A program made the translations under genes and the position numbers. This document shows positions 30,067 through 37,043 of a stretch of 64,000 bases of DNA, one piece after another. The stretch comes from Geomobilimonas luticola (lineage in GTDB: Bacteria > Desulfobacterota > Desulfuromonadia > Geobacterales > Geobacteraceae). Each line of letters begins with the position of its first letter. The stretch's first letter is position 1. The stretch is from assembly GCF_018476905.1 (NCBI RefSeq), contig NZ_JAHCVK010000001.1, positions 372,001 through 436,000 on the forward strand, given 5' to 3'. Below the pieces are notes generated by a model. The model searched no databases. It was not told where the DNA came from and saw only the letters and a list, made by a program, of their open reading frames with translations.

Positions 30067-30186
30067 GGAACGCGATATTTCCGCCATCTTGGCGCCGTCC
30101 TCGTCACCCCGTTGTGCGGTGTAGCGCTGCTACGCCTCCGCCGAGGTTCCTGCGGGTGCACCAATCTGGCGCAAATCTCACGTTCC
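30067..30186. repeat. Intergenic inverted repeat with TACGCCTCCGC core
   Basis: Outer arms (GGAACGCGATATTTCCGCCA from 30067, and its imperfect complement ending at 30186) match at about 20 of 26 positions. The core holds GTGCGGTGTAGC (from 30114) and TACGCCTCCGC (30131-30141), a stem also present at 36884-36932 and 63691-63718. Confidence 0.7.
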
Positions 30187-30225
30187 CGGTGTTGAACCGC
30201 TTTAAATTTTCAAGGAGGATTTTCA

Positions 30226-31248
30226 ATGAATACACGTTTTCTCGATGCCTGCTGGGGGAAGCCGGTCGACCGGACCCCGGTCTGGCTCATGCGCCAGGCG
30301 GGGCGGTATCTCCCCGATTACATGCGGGTCCGCTCCAAGTGCACTTTTCTGGAGCTCTGCAAGACCCCGGAGCTGGCGGCCGAGGTGACCATCCAGCCGG
30401 TGGATATCCTGGGGGTGGACGCCGCCATCCTCTTTTCCGACATCCTCACGCCGGTGGAGCCGATGGGGATGAAGCTCGACTTCGTGCCCGGCCCGGTCTT
30501 CGAGCATCCGATCCGGACCATGGCCGACGTGGAGGCGCTCCGCATCCCCCAGATGGAGCAGGACGTTCCCTATGTTCTGGAGACCATCAAGATTCTCCGC
30601 CGCGAACTTGCCACCAAGGTGCCCCTCATCGGCTTCGGCGGCGCCCCCTTCACCCTCTGCTGCTACATGGTGGAAGGCAAGGGGTCCAAGGATTGGGCCA
30701 ACATGAAGCGGATGATGTACGCCGCCCCCGATGTCTATCATGCCCTCATGGAGAAGGTGACCATGATGGACATGGAGTACCTCAATGCCCAGATCAAGGC
30801 GGGTGCCCAGGCGATCCAGATTTTCGACACCTGGGGCGGGGTCCTCTCCCCTTCCGATTACGAAAAATACGTCCTCCCCTACACGACGAAACTGATCAAC
30901 GGCCTGAACCGGACCCACGTGCCGGTCATCCACTTCGTCAAGGGGGCGGCCACCATGCTCGACACCGTGCAGAAGGCGGGTGGCGATGTCATGGGACTCG
31001 ACTGGCATGTCAATCTCGGCAAGGCCCGCGATGTCCTCGGGCCGAAGATGGCGGTCCAGGGGAACCTGGACCCGACGGTCCTCTATGCGCCGAAGGAGGT
31101 CATCGAGCGGGAGGTGAAGCGGGTCCTGGACGAGAACGCCGGCCGCCCCGGCCACATCTTCAACCTGGGGCACGGCATACTCCCCACGGTTCCGCCCGAG
31201 AATGCAATCTTCATGGTCGAATGCGTGCACCGGTTGTCGCAGAAGTAA
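30226..31248 (+). CDS. hemE: Uroporphyrinogen decarboxylase
   Basis: A 340-residue enzyme that converts uroporphyrinogen III to coproporphyrinogen III in heme synthesis. The signature PVWLMRQAGRYLPDY is at residues 19-33 and GFGGAPFTLCCYMVEG lies mid-protein; DTWGG and the final HGILPTVPPEN are conserved. A strong AAGGAGG precedes the ATG. Two tandem terminators follow it. Confidence 0.97.
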   Translation: MNTRFLDACWGKPVDRTPVWLMRQAGRYLPDYMRVRSKCTFLELCKTPELAAEVTIQPVDILGVDAAILFSDILTPVEPMGMKLDFVPGPVFEHPIRTMADVEALRIPQMEQDVPYVLETIKILRRELATKVPLIGFGGAPFTLCCYMVEGKGSKDWANMKRMMYAAPDVYHALMEKVTMMDMEYLNAQIKAGAQAIQIFDTWGGVLSPSDYEKYVLPYTTKLINGLNRTHVPVIHFVKGAATMLDTVQKAGGDVMGLDWHVNLGKARDVLGPKMAVQGNLDPTVLYAPKEVIEREVKRVLDENAGRPGHIFNLGHGILPTVPPENAIFMVECVHRLSQK

Positions 31249-31281
31249 CAAACCGAGTCAGCGTGCGGTACTCAGTACAAG

Positions 31282-31308
31282 AAAAGGGAGCCGTCAGGCC
31301 CCCTTTTT
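31282..31308 (+). terminator. Terminator 1 after hemE
   Basis: GGGAGCC (31286-31292) pairs with GGCCCCC (31297-31303) with one mismatch, loop GTCA, then five T. Confidence 0.8.
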
Positions 31309-31325
31309 CGCGATACACACATGAA

Positions 31326-31355
31326 AGGCCCGCCAAACTCGGCGGGCCTCTTTTT
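31326..31355 (+). terminator. Terminator 2 after hemE
   Basis: AGGCCCGCC (31326-31334) pairs perfectly with GGCGGGCCT (31341-31349), followed by CTTTTT. Tandem with terminator 1. Confidence 0.9.
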
Positions 31356-31490
31356 GTCAACTTCCGCGTTCCCTTTTCAAGGGTCAGTTCCGGCACGGTT
31401 ACTGCCGGGTCGATACTTCGCACATTTTCAGGTTACAGCCCGGTGGAGTGTCTTCGATAGTATCGCCCTCCTTTTTCTGCGGTCTGTTAC

Positions 31491-31517
31491 GTGTTACAGG
31501 TAGCTACCTGGTTACAC
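31491..31517. promoter_or_regulatory. 27-base palindromic operator-like site
   Basis: The perfect 14-base palindrome CAGGTAGCTACCTG (31497-31510) is extended by GTGTTA and GTTACAC flanks into a near-perfect 27-base dyad. The size fits a dimeric regulator site. Confidence 0.5.
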
Positions 31518-31591
31518 TATAGCAACGGAAATATGTTATTACCAGTCTGTTTAAAATTTTTTATTCTGGTATAATTACATCGTTTGCGCAG

Positions 31592-31626
31592 AAAGGGAGC
31601 GGTTGTCCGCTCCCTTTCCTATTTTT
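31592..31626 (+). terminator. Strong terminator upstream of the DHH gene
   Basis: An 11-base perfect stem, AAAGGGAGCGG (31592-31602) with CCGCTCCCTTT (31607-31617), loop TTGT, then CCTATTTTT. It lies only 17 bases after a TATAAT box, so it would end a very short RNA or a longer one started further left. Confidence 0.88.
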
Positions 31627-31658
31627 CACCTTTTCCACGGTAGTACTTCATTAATAAC

Positions 31659-31688
31659 TTGACTTCCCCGTGCCCCAGAAGCTATAGA
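31659..31688 (+). promoter_or_regulatory. Promoter of the DHH phosphoesterase gene
   Basis: TTGACT (31659-31664), an 18-base spacer and TATAGA (31683-31688), with a leader of about 60 bases to the start codon. Confidence 0.5.
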
Positions 31689-31757
31689 ATGCAGCATCCA
31701 CTGGAATTTTCCGCTTTTTTCCTGCGGCTCATTTAATCCACCAAGGAGGAACATGCG

Positions 31758-32663
31758 ATGCGCCTGCTTACCCGCTCCGATTTCGACGGTATCTGCTGTG
31801 CGGTGCTCCTGAAAGAGCTCGGCCTGATGGACGAGATGGTCTACGCCCATCCGAAGGATCTGCAGGACGGGAAGATCCCGGTGACGAAGGATGACATCCT
31901 TGCTAATGTCCCCTATGTGCCGGGGTGCGGCCTCTGGTTCGACCACCACTCCAGCGAACGGGAACGGATGAGCCTCCAGGGGAAATACGAGGGGCGGAGC
32001 ACCAATGCCCCGAGCGCGGCCCGGGTCGTCTACGACTACTACGGGGGGGAGAAACTGGCGCGCTTCGAGGAGATGCTTCGCTATGTGGACAAGGTGGATT
32101 CGGCCCAACTGACCGAGGACGAGATCCTCAACCCGGCAGGGTGGATTCTGCTCGGCTTCATCTGCGATCCCCGGACCGGCCTCGGCTACCACAAGAACTA
32201 CCGGATCAGCAACCTGGCGTTCATGAACGACCTCGTCGAGCATATGCGCACCAAGAGCATCGACGAGATACTCGCCCTTCCTGATACGAAGGAGCGGATA
32301 GCGCTCTACCGGGAGAACGACCAGAAGGGGCGGGCGTTTCTCAAGGAGCGTTCCCGGGCCGACGGGCCGGTGGTGATAACCGATGCCCGGGGTGCGGCGG
32401 AGATCCCCCCTTCGAACCGGTTCCTCATCTACTCCCTCTTCCCGGAGACCAACATCTCCATCCGGCTCATCGACGGCAGGGGGAAGGAGTTCGTCGCCAT
32501 CTCCGTCGGCTACAGTATCCTCAACCGGACCGCCACGGTGGATGTCGGTTCCCTCATGCTCCGGTACGGCGGTGGCGGGCACAAGGCGGTCGGAACCTGC
32601 CAGGTCCCCTACGATCAGGCGGACAATGTGCTCAAGGAGCTGGTTGCGGCCTGCAAGGGATAG
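31758..32663 (+). CDS. DHH-family phosphoesterase
   Basis: A 301-residue enzyme of the DHH/DHHA1 superfamily. Metal-binding motifs are SDFDG (Asp8, Asp10), the DHH triad in FDHHSS, and the C-terminal GGGGHK of DHHA1 that binds substrate. Members hydrolyse exopolyphosphate, oligonucleotides (nanoRNase) or cyclic dinucleotides; the short length without a CBS, PAS or GGDEF part makes c-di-AMP-specific GdpP unlikely, but which substrate is used is open. AAGGAGG lies 8 bases upstream of the ATG. Confidence 0.85.
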   Translation: MRLLTRSDFDGICCAVLLKELGLMDEMVYAHPKDLQDGKIPVTKDDILANVPYVPGCGLWFDHHSSERERMSLQGKYEGRSTNAPSAARVVYDYYGGEKLARFEEMLRYVDKVDSAQLTEDEILNPAGWILLGFICDPRTGLGYHKNYRISNLAFMNDLVEHMRTKSIDEILALPDTKERIALYRENDQKGRAFLKERSRADGPVVITDARGAAEIPPSNRFLIYSLFPETNISIRLIDGRGKEFVAISVGYSILNRTATVDVGSLMLRYGGGGHKAVGTCQVPYDQADNVLKELVAACKG

Positions 32664-32809
32664 GATACTTAACGGATACGGATTCATGGAATGGCAGGGG
32701 AAACCCTGCCATTTCCTATTTCGTCGAACGAGAGGTGTGAAATTCCGGTTGCGCGAGACGGGAAGAGAAGGCATAGTACGCATATTACGGGATGTTGCAG
32801 GAGGGGATC

Positions 32810-33574
32810 ATGGCCAGAACCGTAGTCATAACCGGGGCGTCCGCGGGGTTCGGCGCGGCATGCGCGCGGCTGTTCGCGGAGCAGGGAGACCGGCTCGTGC
32901 TGGCGGCCCGCAGGAGCGGCCCGCTCCAGGTGCTCGAGAAGGAACTGGCGGGGAAGACGGAGGTCCACTGTCTGACCCTCGATGTCCGCAGTCGTCGGGC
33001 GGTCCAGGAGGGGGTGGAATCTCTGCCGGCACAGTTCAGAGAAGTGGATGTCCTCGTCAACAATGCCGGGCTCGCCCTCGGCCTGGAGCCGGCCCATGAG
33101 ACCAGCCTCGACGACTGGGACGCGATGATCGACACCAACATCAAGGGGCTCACCTACTGCACCCGCTTTTTCCTGCCGGGGATGGTGGCGCGCAACCGGG
33201 GGCACGTCATCAACATCGGCTCGACGGCCGGCGCCTGGCCCTATCCGGGGGGGAACGTCTACGGCGGAACCAAGGCGTTCGTCGAACAGTTCACCCGGAA
33301 TCTCCGGGCCGACCTCCTCGGGACGCGGGTGCGGGCGACCTGCCTCGCGCCCGGGATGGCCGAAACCGATTTTTCCCTGGTCCGGTTCAAGGGGGACGCG
33401 GCAGCGGCGGCGAAGGTCTACGCCGGAGCCGAGGCCCTGACCGCGGAGGACATTGCAGGTATCGTCGTCTGGATTGCCGGGCTTCCCTCCCATGTCAACG
33501 TCAATACCCTGGAGGTGATGTCCATCGACCAGGCGTGGGGGCCGCTGGCGGTGCACCGGAAAAAGCAGGATTAG
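32810..33574 (+). CDS. Short-chain dehydrogenase/reductase (YdfG-like)
   Basis: A 254-residue classical SDR. The cofactor loop is TGASAGFG at residues 8-15, NNAG is present, and the catalytic Ser-Tyr-Lys is in NIGSTAGAWPYPGGNVYGGTK. The sequence resembles the NADP-dependent 3-hydroxy acid/serine dehydrogenase group YdfG. The ATG at 32810 follows AGGAGG by 5 bases; an ATG at 32792 upstream would add 6 residues without a ribosome site. Its link to the neighbouring heme genes is unclear. Confidence 0.88.
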   Translation: MARTVVITGASAGFGAACARLFAEQGDRLVLAARRSGPLQVLEKELAGKTEVHCLTLDVRSRRAVQEGVESLPAQFREVDVLVNNAGLALGLEPAHETSLDDWDAMIDTNIKGLTYCTRFFLPGMVARNRGHVINIGSTAGAWPYPGGNVYGGTKAFVEQFTRNLRADLLGTRVRATCLAPGMAETDFSLVRFKGDAAAAAKVYAGAEALTAEDIAGIVVWIAGLPSHVNVNTLEVMSIDQAWGPLAVHRKKQD

Positions 33575-33633
33575 CCGAATGTGTACCGTTGATTAAACAG
33601 GTAAAGGCACAATAAATCACAGGCGAGGTGCCC

Positions 33634-34584
33634 ATGTCCGCGAAAACAGCCGTTCTTCTGCTCCAGATGGGGGGACCCGATTCCCTCGATGCCGTTCAGC
33701 CGTTTCTCACCAACCTCTTCTCCGATCGGGACATCATCAGGATCGGCCCGGCCTTTCTCCAGCCGCTCATTGCCCGGCTCATCGCCCGCCGCCGCGCTCC
33801 CAAGGTGGAGGGGTATTACGAGCAGATCGGTGGCAAGTCTCCCATCCGTGAGCTGACGGAGGCCCAGGCGCGGGCACTGGAGGAGCAGCTGGGGGGAGAG
33901 TTCCGCTGTTTCGTCGCCATGCGCTACTGTCGGCCATCCACCATCGAGGCACTGGCGGCCATCCGGAAGGAGGGAATCGAGCGGATCATCGCCCTCTCCC
34001 TCTATCCCCACTATTCCCGGGCTACCACCGGATCGAGCCTGAACGAACTGAAGCGGGTGCTGGGGGAAGCGGGTGTGCAGTTCCGGGTTTCCTCCATCGA
34101 CCGGTTCTTCGACCATCCCCGTTACATCGATGCCCTGGAGGAAAAGATACGGGAAGGGCTCGGCCAGTTCCACCCCCTTGCGGACGTGGAGATCCTCTTC
34201 TCCGCCCATTCCCTCCCCCAGTCGTTCATCGACGACGGTGATCCCTATCTCGCCCATATCGAGGAGACGGTCCGGCTTGTCATGGAGCGGTTCGAGAACA
34301 TTACCCATCACCTGGCCTTCCAGTCCCGGGCCGGGCCGGTCAAGTGGCTGGAACCGTCCACCGAGGCGATGCTGGAGCATCTGGCCGCCCACGGCAGCAA
34401 GAACCTCCTCGTTGTCCCCCTCTCCTTCGTGTCGGACCACATCGAGACCCTCTACGAGATCGACATCCAGTATGCGAAGGAGGCGTTCAAACTCGGTTAT
34501 GCCAAGTTCTGGCGCAGTGCCTCCCTCAATGACTCGCCGACGTTCATCGACTGTCTGGCGGACCTGGTGAGGAAGTGTGAGTGA
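33634..34584 (+). CDS. hemH: Ferrochelatase
   Basis: A 316-residue enzyme that inserts Fe(II) into the porphyrin. Conserved features include [18 protein letters not shown] at the start, YRQIGGKSP-like [10 protein letters not shown], the catalytic His in [10 protein letters not shown] and the acidic [11 protein letters not shown] near the end. The ATG at 33634 has GAGGTG upstream; an in-frame GTG lies 6 bases earlier. With hemE and the radical SAM protein this forms a loose heme-synthesis cluster. It is convergent with the protoglobin gene. Confidence 0.95.
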   Translation: MSAKTAVLLLQMGGPDSLDAVQPFLTNLFSDRDIIRIGPAFLQPLIARLIARRRAPKVEGYYEQIGGKSPIRELTEAQARALEEQLGGEFRCFVAMRYCRPSTIEALAAIRKEGIERIIALSLYPHYSRATTGSSLNELKRVLGEAGVQFRVSSIDRFFDHPRYIDALEEKIREGLGQFHPLADVEILFSAHSLPQSFIDDGDPYLAHIEETVRLVMERFENITHHLAFQSRAGPVKWLEPSTEAMLEHLAAHGSKNLLVVPLSFVSDHIETLYEIDIQYAKEAFKLGYAKFWRSASLNDSPTFIDCLADLVRKCE

Positions 34585-34591
34585 AAGGTGA

Positions 34592-34610
34592 GGCGCCCGC
34601 TGAAGGCGCC
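34592..34610. other. Hairpin between convergent hemH and protoglobin genes
   Basis: GGCGCC (34592-34597) pairs with GGCGCC (34605-34610) around a 7-base loop. No T-run follows on either strand, so it is not a standard terminator; it may block RNA from the opposing genes. It overlaps the first base of the protoglobin stop codon. Confidence 0.4.
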
Positions 34611-35512
34611 TACGGGGTAGTGCGGAACTGCTGGCTTTTGGCGACCAGAAAGTAGACCACGCCGAGGATGAGAAGGGTGCCGGCCAGGAACGCCTGGGTT
34701 TCCAGGGCGTCGTGGCGCAGGGTGGAGATGAGGATCTCCCGGATCATGGCGACGATGATCACCCCGATGAAGACCAGGATGTTGAACCGCCCCCCCTTGA
34801 GGGTCTTGATTTCGTTGTCCATGAGCTCGATCATCATCCAGAGGATGAGGAGTGAGCCGAGGGCGGACAGTATCCCCTTTTCCATATCACCCCGGAAGAT
34901 GTGGAGAATGTCCCAGACGAACAGGCTCACGATGGAGATGGAAACCCCGGCCAGGGCCAGGACGAGGACCAGATTGAGGCCATAGGTGAACCGTTCCGTG
35001 GCCTGGATCAGCTTGGACTCCAGCCGGTGGGAAACGAAGACCTTCTTCATCTCCTCTTCCCGGTAGGAAGCACCGATGATGTCCAGGTTGATGTCGATGA
35101 TTTTCTCCACGGCACGATGGAGCCGGCGCCGCATCTCCCGGTCCGGGAAATTCTCATGGATTATTTCCATGATGAACTGACGGACCAGGGTCATGGCCGA
35201 ACTGACAAAGTGGGCGCTCACTCCGACCTTGACATGGGTATGGCCAATCCGCTGGAGGATATAGAGATACTGATTGTCGTAGGTGCCGGTGAAAAGGTTG
35301 AGGAACCACCCCTGGTGGGTCTTCTTGTGCTGTTGCAGGACCAGGTCGGACTTGATGATTTCGGCGGTCTCGGGGATGCTGAGGAGATAGTCGTAGAATT
35401 CGTCGGCGAACCGTTGCTGATTTGCCTCGGCAAGGGGGTAAAGGGTCCTGAGGAGGTCGGCGTCCTCATCGGTGAAGAAGTAGTGGCTTTTTATCTCCTG
35501 CATGGTGAGCAT
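34610..35512 (-). CDS. Protoglobin-like sensor fused to a PsiE-like membrane domain
   Basis: A 300-residue protein. The N-terminal half (about 1-165) matches the protoglobin/globin-sensor pattern: MLTMQEIKSHYFFTDEDADLLRTLYPL, then helices with QRIGHTHVKVGVSAHFV, where the His in IGHTHVKVGV is the likely heme ligand. The C-terminal 130 residues have four membrane segments and resemble the phosphate-starvation-inducible PsiE domain (LSALGSLLILWMMIELMDNEI). Heme binding would let it sense O2, NO or CO. The frame is open to 35806, but the ATG at 35512 has GGGAGG upstream and starts the globin domain. Confidence 0.75.
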   Translation of the reverse strand: MLTMQEIKSHYFFTDEDADLLRTLYPLAEANQQRFADEFYDYLLSIPETAEIIKSDLVLQQHKKTHQGWFLNLFTGTYDNQYLYILQRIGHTHVKVGVSAHFVSSAMTLVRQFIMEIIHENFPDREMRRRLHRAVEKIIDINLDIIGASYREEEMKKVFVSHRLESKLIQATERFTYGLNLVLVLALAGVSISIVSLFVWDILHIFRGDMEKGILSALGSLLILWMMIELMDNEIKTLKGGRFNILVFIGVIIVAMIREILISTLRHDALETQAFLAGTLLILGVVYFLVAKSQQFRTTP

Positions 35513-35543
35513 GGGAGCCTCCCGGCCGGTGGCGTTGCCCACA

Positions 35544-35571
35544 AGTATAGGACAGACCGCTCCGTTTGCAA
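35544..35571 (-). promoter_or_regulatory. Candidate promoter of the protoglobin gene
   Basis: On the minus strand TTGCAA (35566-35571), a 16-base spacer and TATACT (35544-35549), in the 73-base gap between divergent genes. Confidence 0.35.
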
Positions 35572-35585
35572 ATGGAGAGACGGAT

Positions 35586-35810
35586 ATGGTAAAAACTGGT
35601 GAGGAGCGACGGGTGACGGGTGAGGATGAACAGCGGATGTGCAGCATCTGCCGGCGGGAATTCGATTCGGCCGAGGCCTCGTCGTTGTTTGCCGAGGCGG
35701 GAGAATGGCTGGCGGGGGAGGTCTGGAAGGACGCCGGCCAGCTCTGCCCCAAGTGCCTGGAGAACAGGGCTAAATTGGCCATGATGTACCTTAGTGAATA
35801 TAACACCTAG
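35586..35810 (+). CDS. Small zinc-ribbon-like protein
   Basis: A 74-residue protein with two CxxC pairs (MCSICRREF and LCPKCLEN) about 40 residues apart, the usual layout of a small treble-clef or zinc ribbon. No other motif is visible. The ATG at 35586 has GGAGAG 7 bases upstream. It is divergent from the protoglobin gene and followed by a repeat element before the ATPase gene. Function unknown. Confidence 0.6.
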   Translation: MVKTGEERRVTGEDEQRMCSICRREFDSAEASSLFAEAGEWLAGEVWKDAGQLCPKCLENRAKLAMMYLSEYNT

Positions 35811-35948
35811 GCGCGAGGCAACAGGAAAACGCCCCCCTCCCGACCTCCCCCCGCTTGGGGGAGGAGAGGCTGTCTCCCTCCCCAGGAGGGGGAGGGTTGG
35901 GGAGGGGGTAAATGTTGCTAAGTTTTGTTGCCTATTGCCCGATTTTTG
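35811..35948. repeat. Nested intergenic repeat upstream of the MoxR-like gene
   Basis: Outer arms GCGAGGCAACAGGAAAAC (from 35813) and GTTTTGTTGCC (from 35923), ending with TATTGCCCGATTTTT, belong to the TTGCCCG type of the gyrB-gyrA gap. Inside lies a second, G/C-homopolymer-rich inverted unit (35832-35907, CCTCCCC against GGGGAGG) like those at 39111-39136 and 51751-51796. One family appears inserted in another. Confidence 0.65.
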
Positions 35949-35956
35949 GAGAAAAC

Positions 35957-36775
35957 ATGGAAACGACGGTTATAGATGGCATTGCCCTTTCCCTGGCGCG
36001 GCCGGTGGAACTGCCGCTCCGGTGGGTCGGTCAGGAGGAGCTCCTGAAGCAGCTCCTCGCTGCCTGGATGGTGATCGACGAACGGGACATCCCCTTCAAC
36101 CCCCGCCTCATCGGCAAGCCGGGGGTGGGTAAGACCACCCTCGCCTATGCCGCCGCAAAGCGTCTCAATCGGCCGGTCTATCTCTTCCAGGCGACCATGG
36201 ATACCCGTCCGGAGGACCTCATCATCACGCCGGTCATCGGCCCGGACGGCAAGATCCAGTACGCCGCCTCGTCCCTCGTTTCCGCCATGCTCAAGGGGGG
36301 AGTGCTGATCCTGGACGAGGGAAACCGGATGAGCGAGAAAGCATGGGCGTCGCTGGCACCGCTCCTCGACGACCGCCGCTACGTGGAGTCCATCATCACC
36401 GGCCTGCGGGTGCCGGCCCATGCCGACTTCCGCATCGTCGTCACCATGAACGAGGACTCTTCCACGTTCGAGGTACCGGAGTACATCCACTCCCGCCTCC
36501 AGCCCCAGATCTACATCGACTTCCCCGACGCCGACGAGGAACTGCAGATTCTCAAGGAGAACCTTCCCTTCGCTGGGAGCCGGGTGCTCCGGTACGTGGT
36601 GGATTTCCTCCAGCGGGCCCATGCCGCCGACGAGCTCTACTCGGTGCGGGACGGAATCAACATCGCCCGCTACGCCCTGAAGATGATGGAGGGGGTCGGC
36701 CAGATCCCGGAGGAGCTGCTGCCGCTGGCGGTGGAGAGGATACTGGGGGAAGAGGCGCTGCGGTATCTGAAGTGA
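35957..36775 (+). CDS. MoxR-like AAA+ ATPase
   Basis: A 272-residue ATPase. Walker A GKPGVGKT is at residues 53-60, Walker B VLILDEGNR, sensor 1 in IVVTMNED, and the arginine-finger region SRLQPQIYIDFP. It belongs to the AAA_5/MoxR branch, whose members usually act as chaperones for VWA-domain proteins in metal insertion or membrane remodelling. No VWA gene lies beside it; the next gene is a large unrecognised protein. The ATG at 35957 follows GGAG by 6 bases. Confidence 0.85.
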   Translation: METTVIDGIALSLARPVELPLRWVGQEELLKQLLAAWMVIDERDIPFNPRLIGKPGVGKTTLAYAAAKRLNRPVYLFQATMDTRPEDLIITPVIGPDGKIQYAASSLVSAMLKGGVLILDEGNRMSEKAWASLAPLLDDRRYVESIITGLRVPAHADFRIVVTMNEDSSTFEVPEYIHSRLQPQIYIDFPDADEELQILKENLPFAGSRVLRYVVDFLQRAHAADELYSVRDGINIARYALKMMEGVGQIPEELLPLAVERILGEEALRYLK

Positions 36776-36788
36776 AATGCCGCTTTTT

Positions 36789-36951
36789 CGCCAGCTCTGC
36801 GTAAGTCTTCGGAATTCCTTGTGACTCGGCCTGCGGCCGCCCCCTGCGGGGCGCCTTCGCGGTCCAATTTCGCAAGCGAAATTGTGCGGCGTAGCGCTGT
36901 TTATGCCCGATGTTTGGGTACTACGCCTCCGCGTCATCCCTCGACAGCCTT
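36789..36951. repeat. Intergenic repeat with CTGCGTAAGTCTTCG and TACGCCTCCGC blocks
   Basis: It shares with the element at 63657-63756 (opposite orientation) exact blocks: CTGCGTAAGTCTTCG (36797-36811), GTGCGGCGTA (36884-36893), TACGCCTCCGC (36922-36932) and CCCTCGACAGCCTT (36938-36951), in the same order. A perfect hairpin CAATTTCGC-AA-GCGAAATTG lies at 36865-36884. It fills the gap between the ATPase and the 663-residue protein. Confidence 0.8.
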
Positions 36952-37043
36952 GATCTGACGAAAAATCGACATTTCAAAAAACGGCAGCCGTTTTCTCAAT
37001 CGGGCGGCCACAGGGGACCGCTCCAACAGGCGAATAAACAACC

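Larger units (their letters stand above)
31356..31757. other. Noncoding region between hemE terminators and the DHH gene
   Basis: About 400 bases with no gene (508 bases separate the flanking genes in all). It holds a 27-base near-palindrome (31491-31517), an extended -10 sequence TGGTATAAT (31567-31575), a perfect-stem terminator (31592-31626) and a promoter for the next gene (31659-31688). Such a promoter-terminator arrangement could encode a small RNA. Confidence 0.55.
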
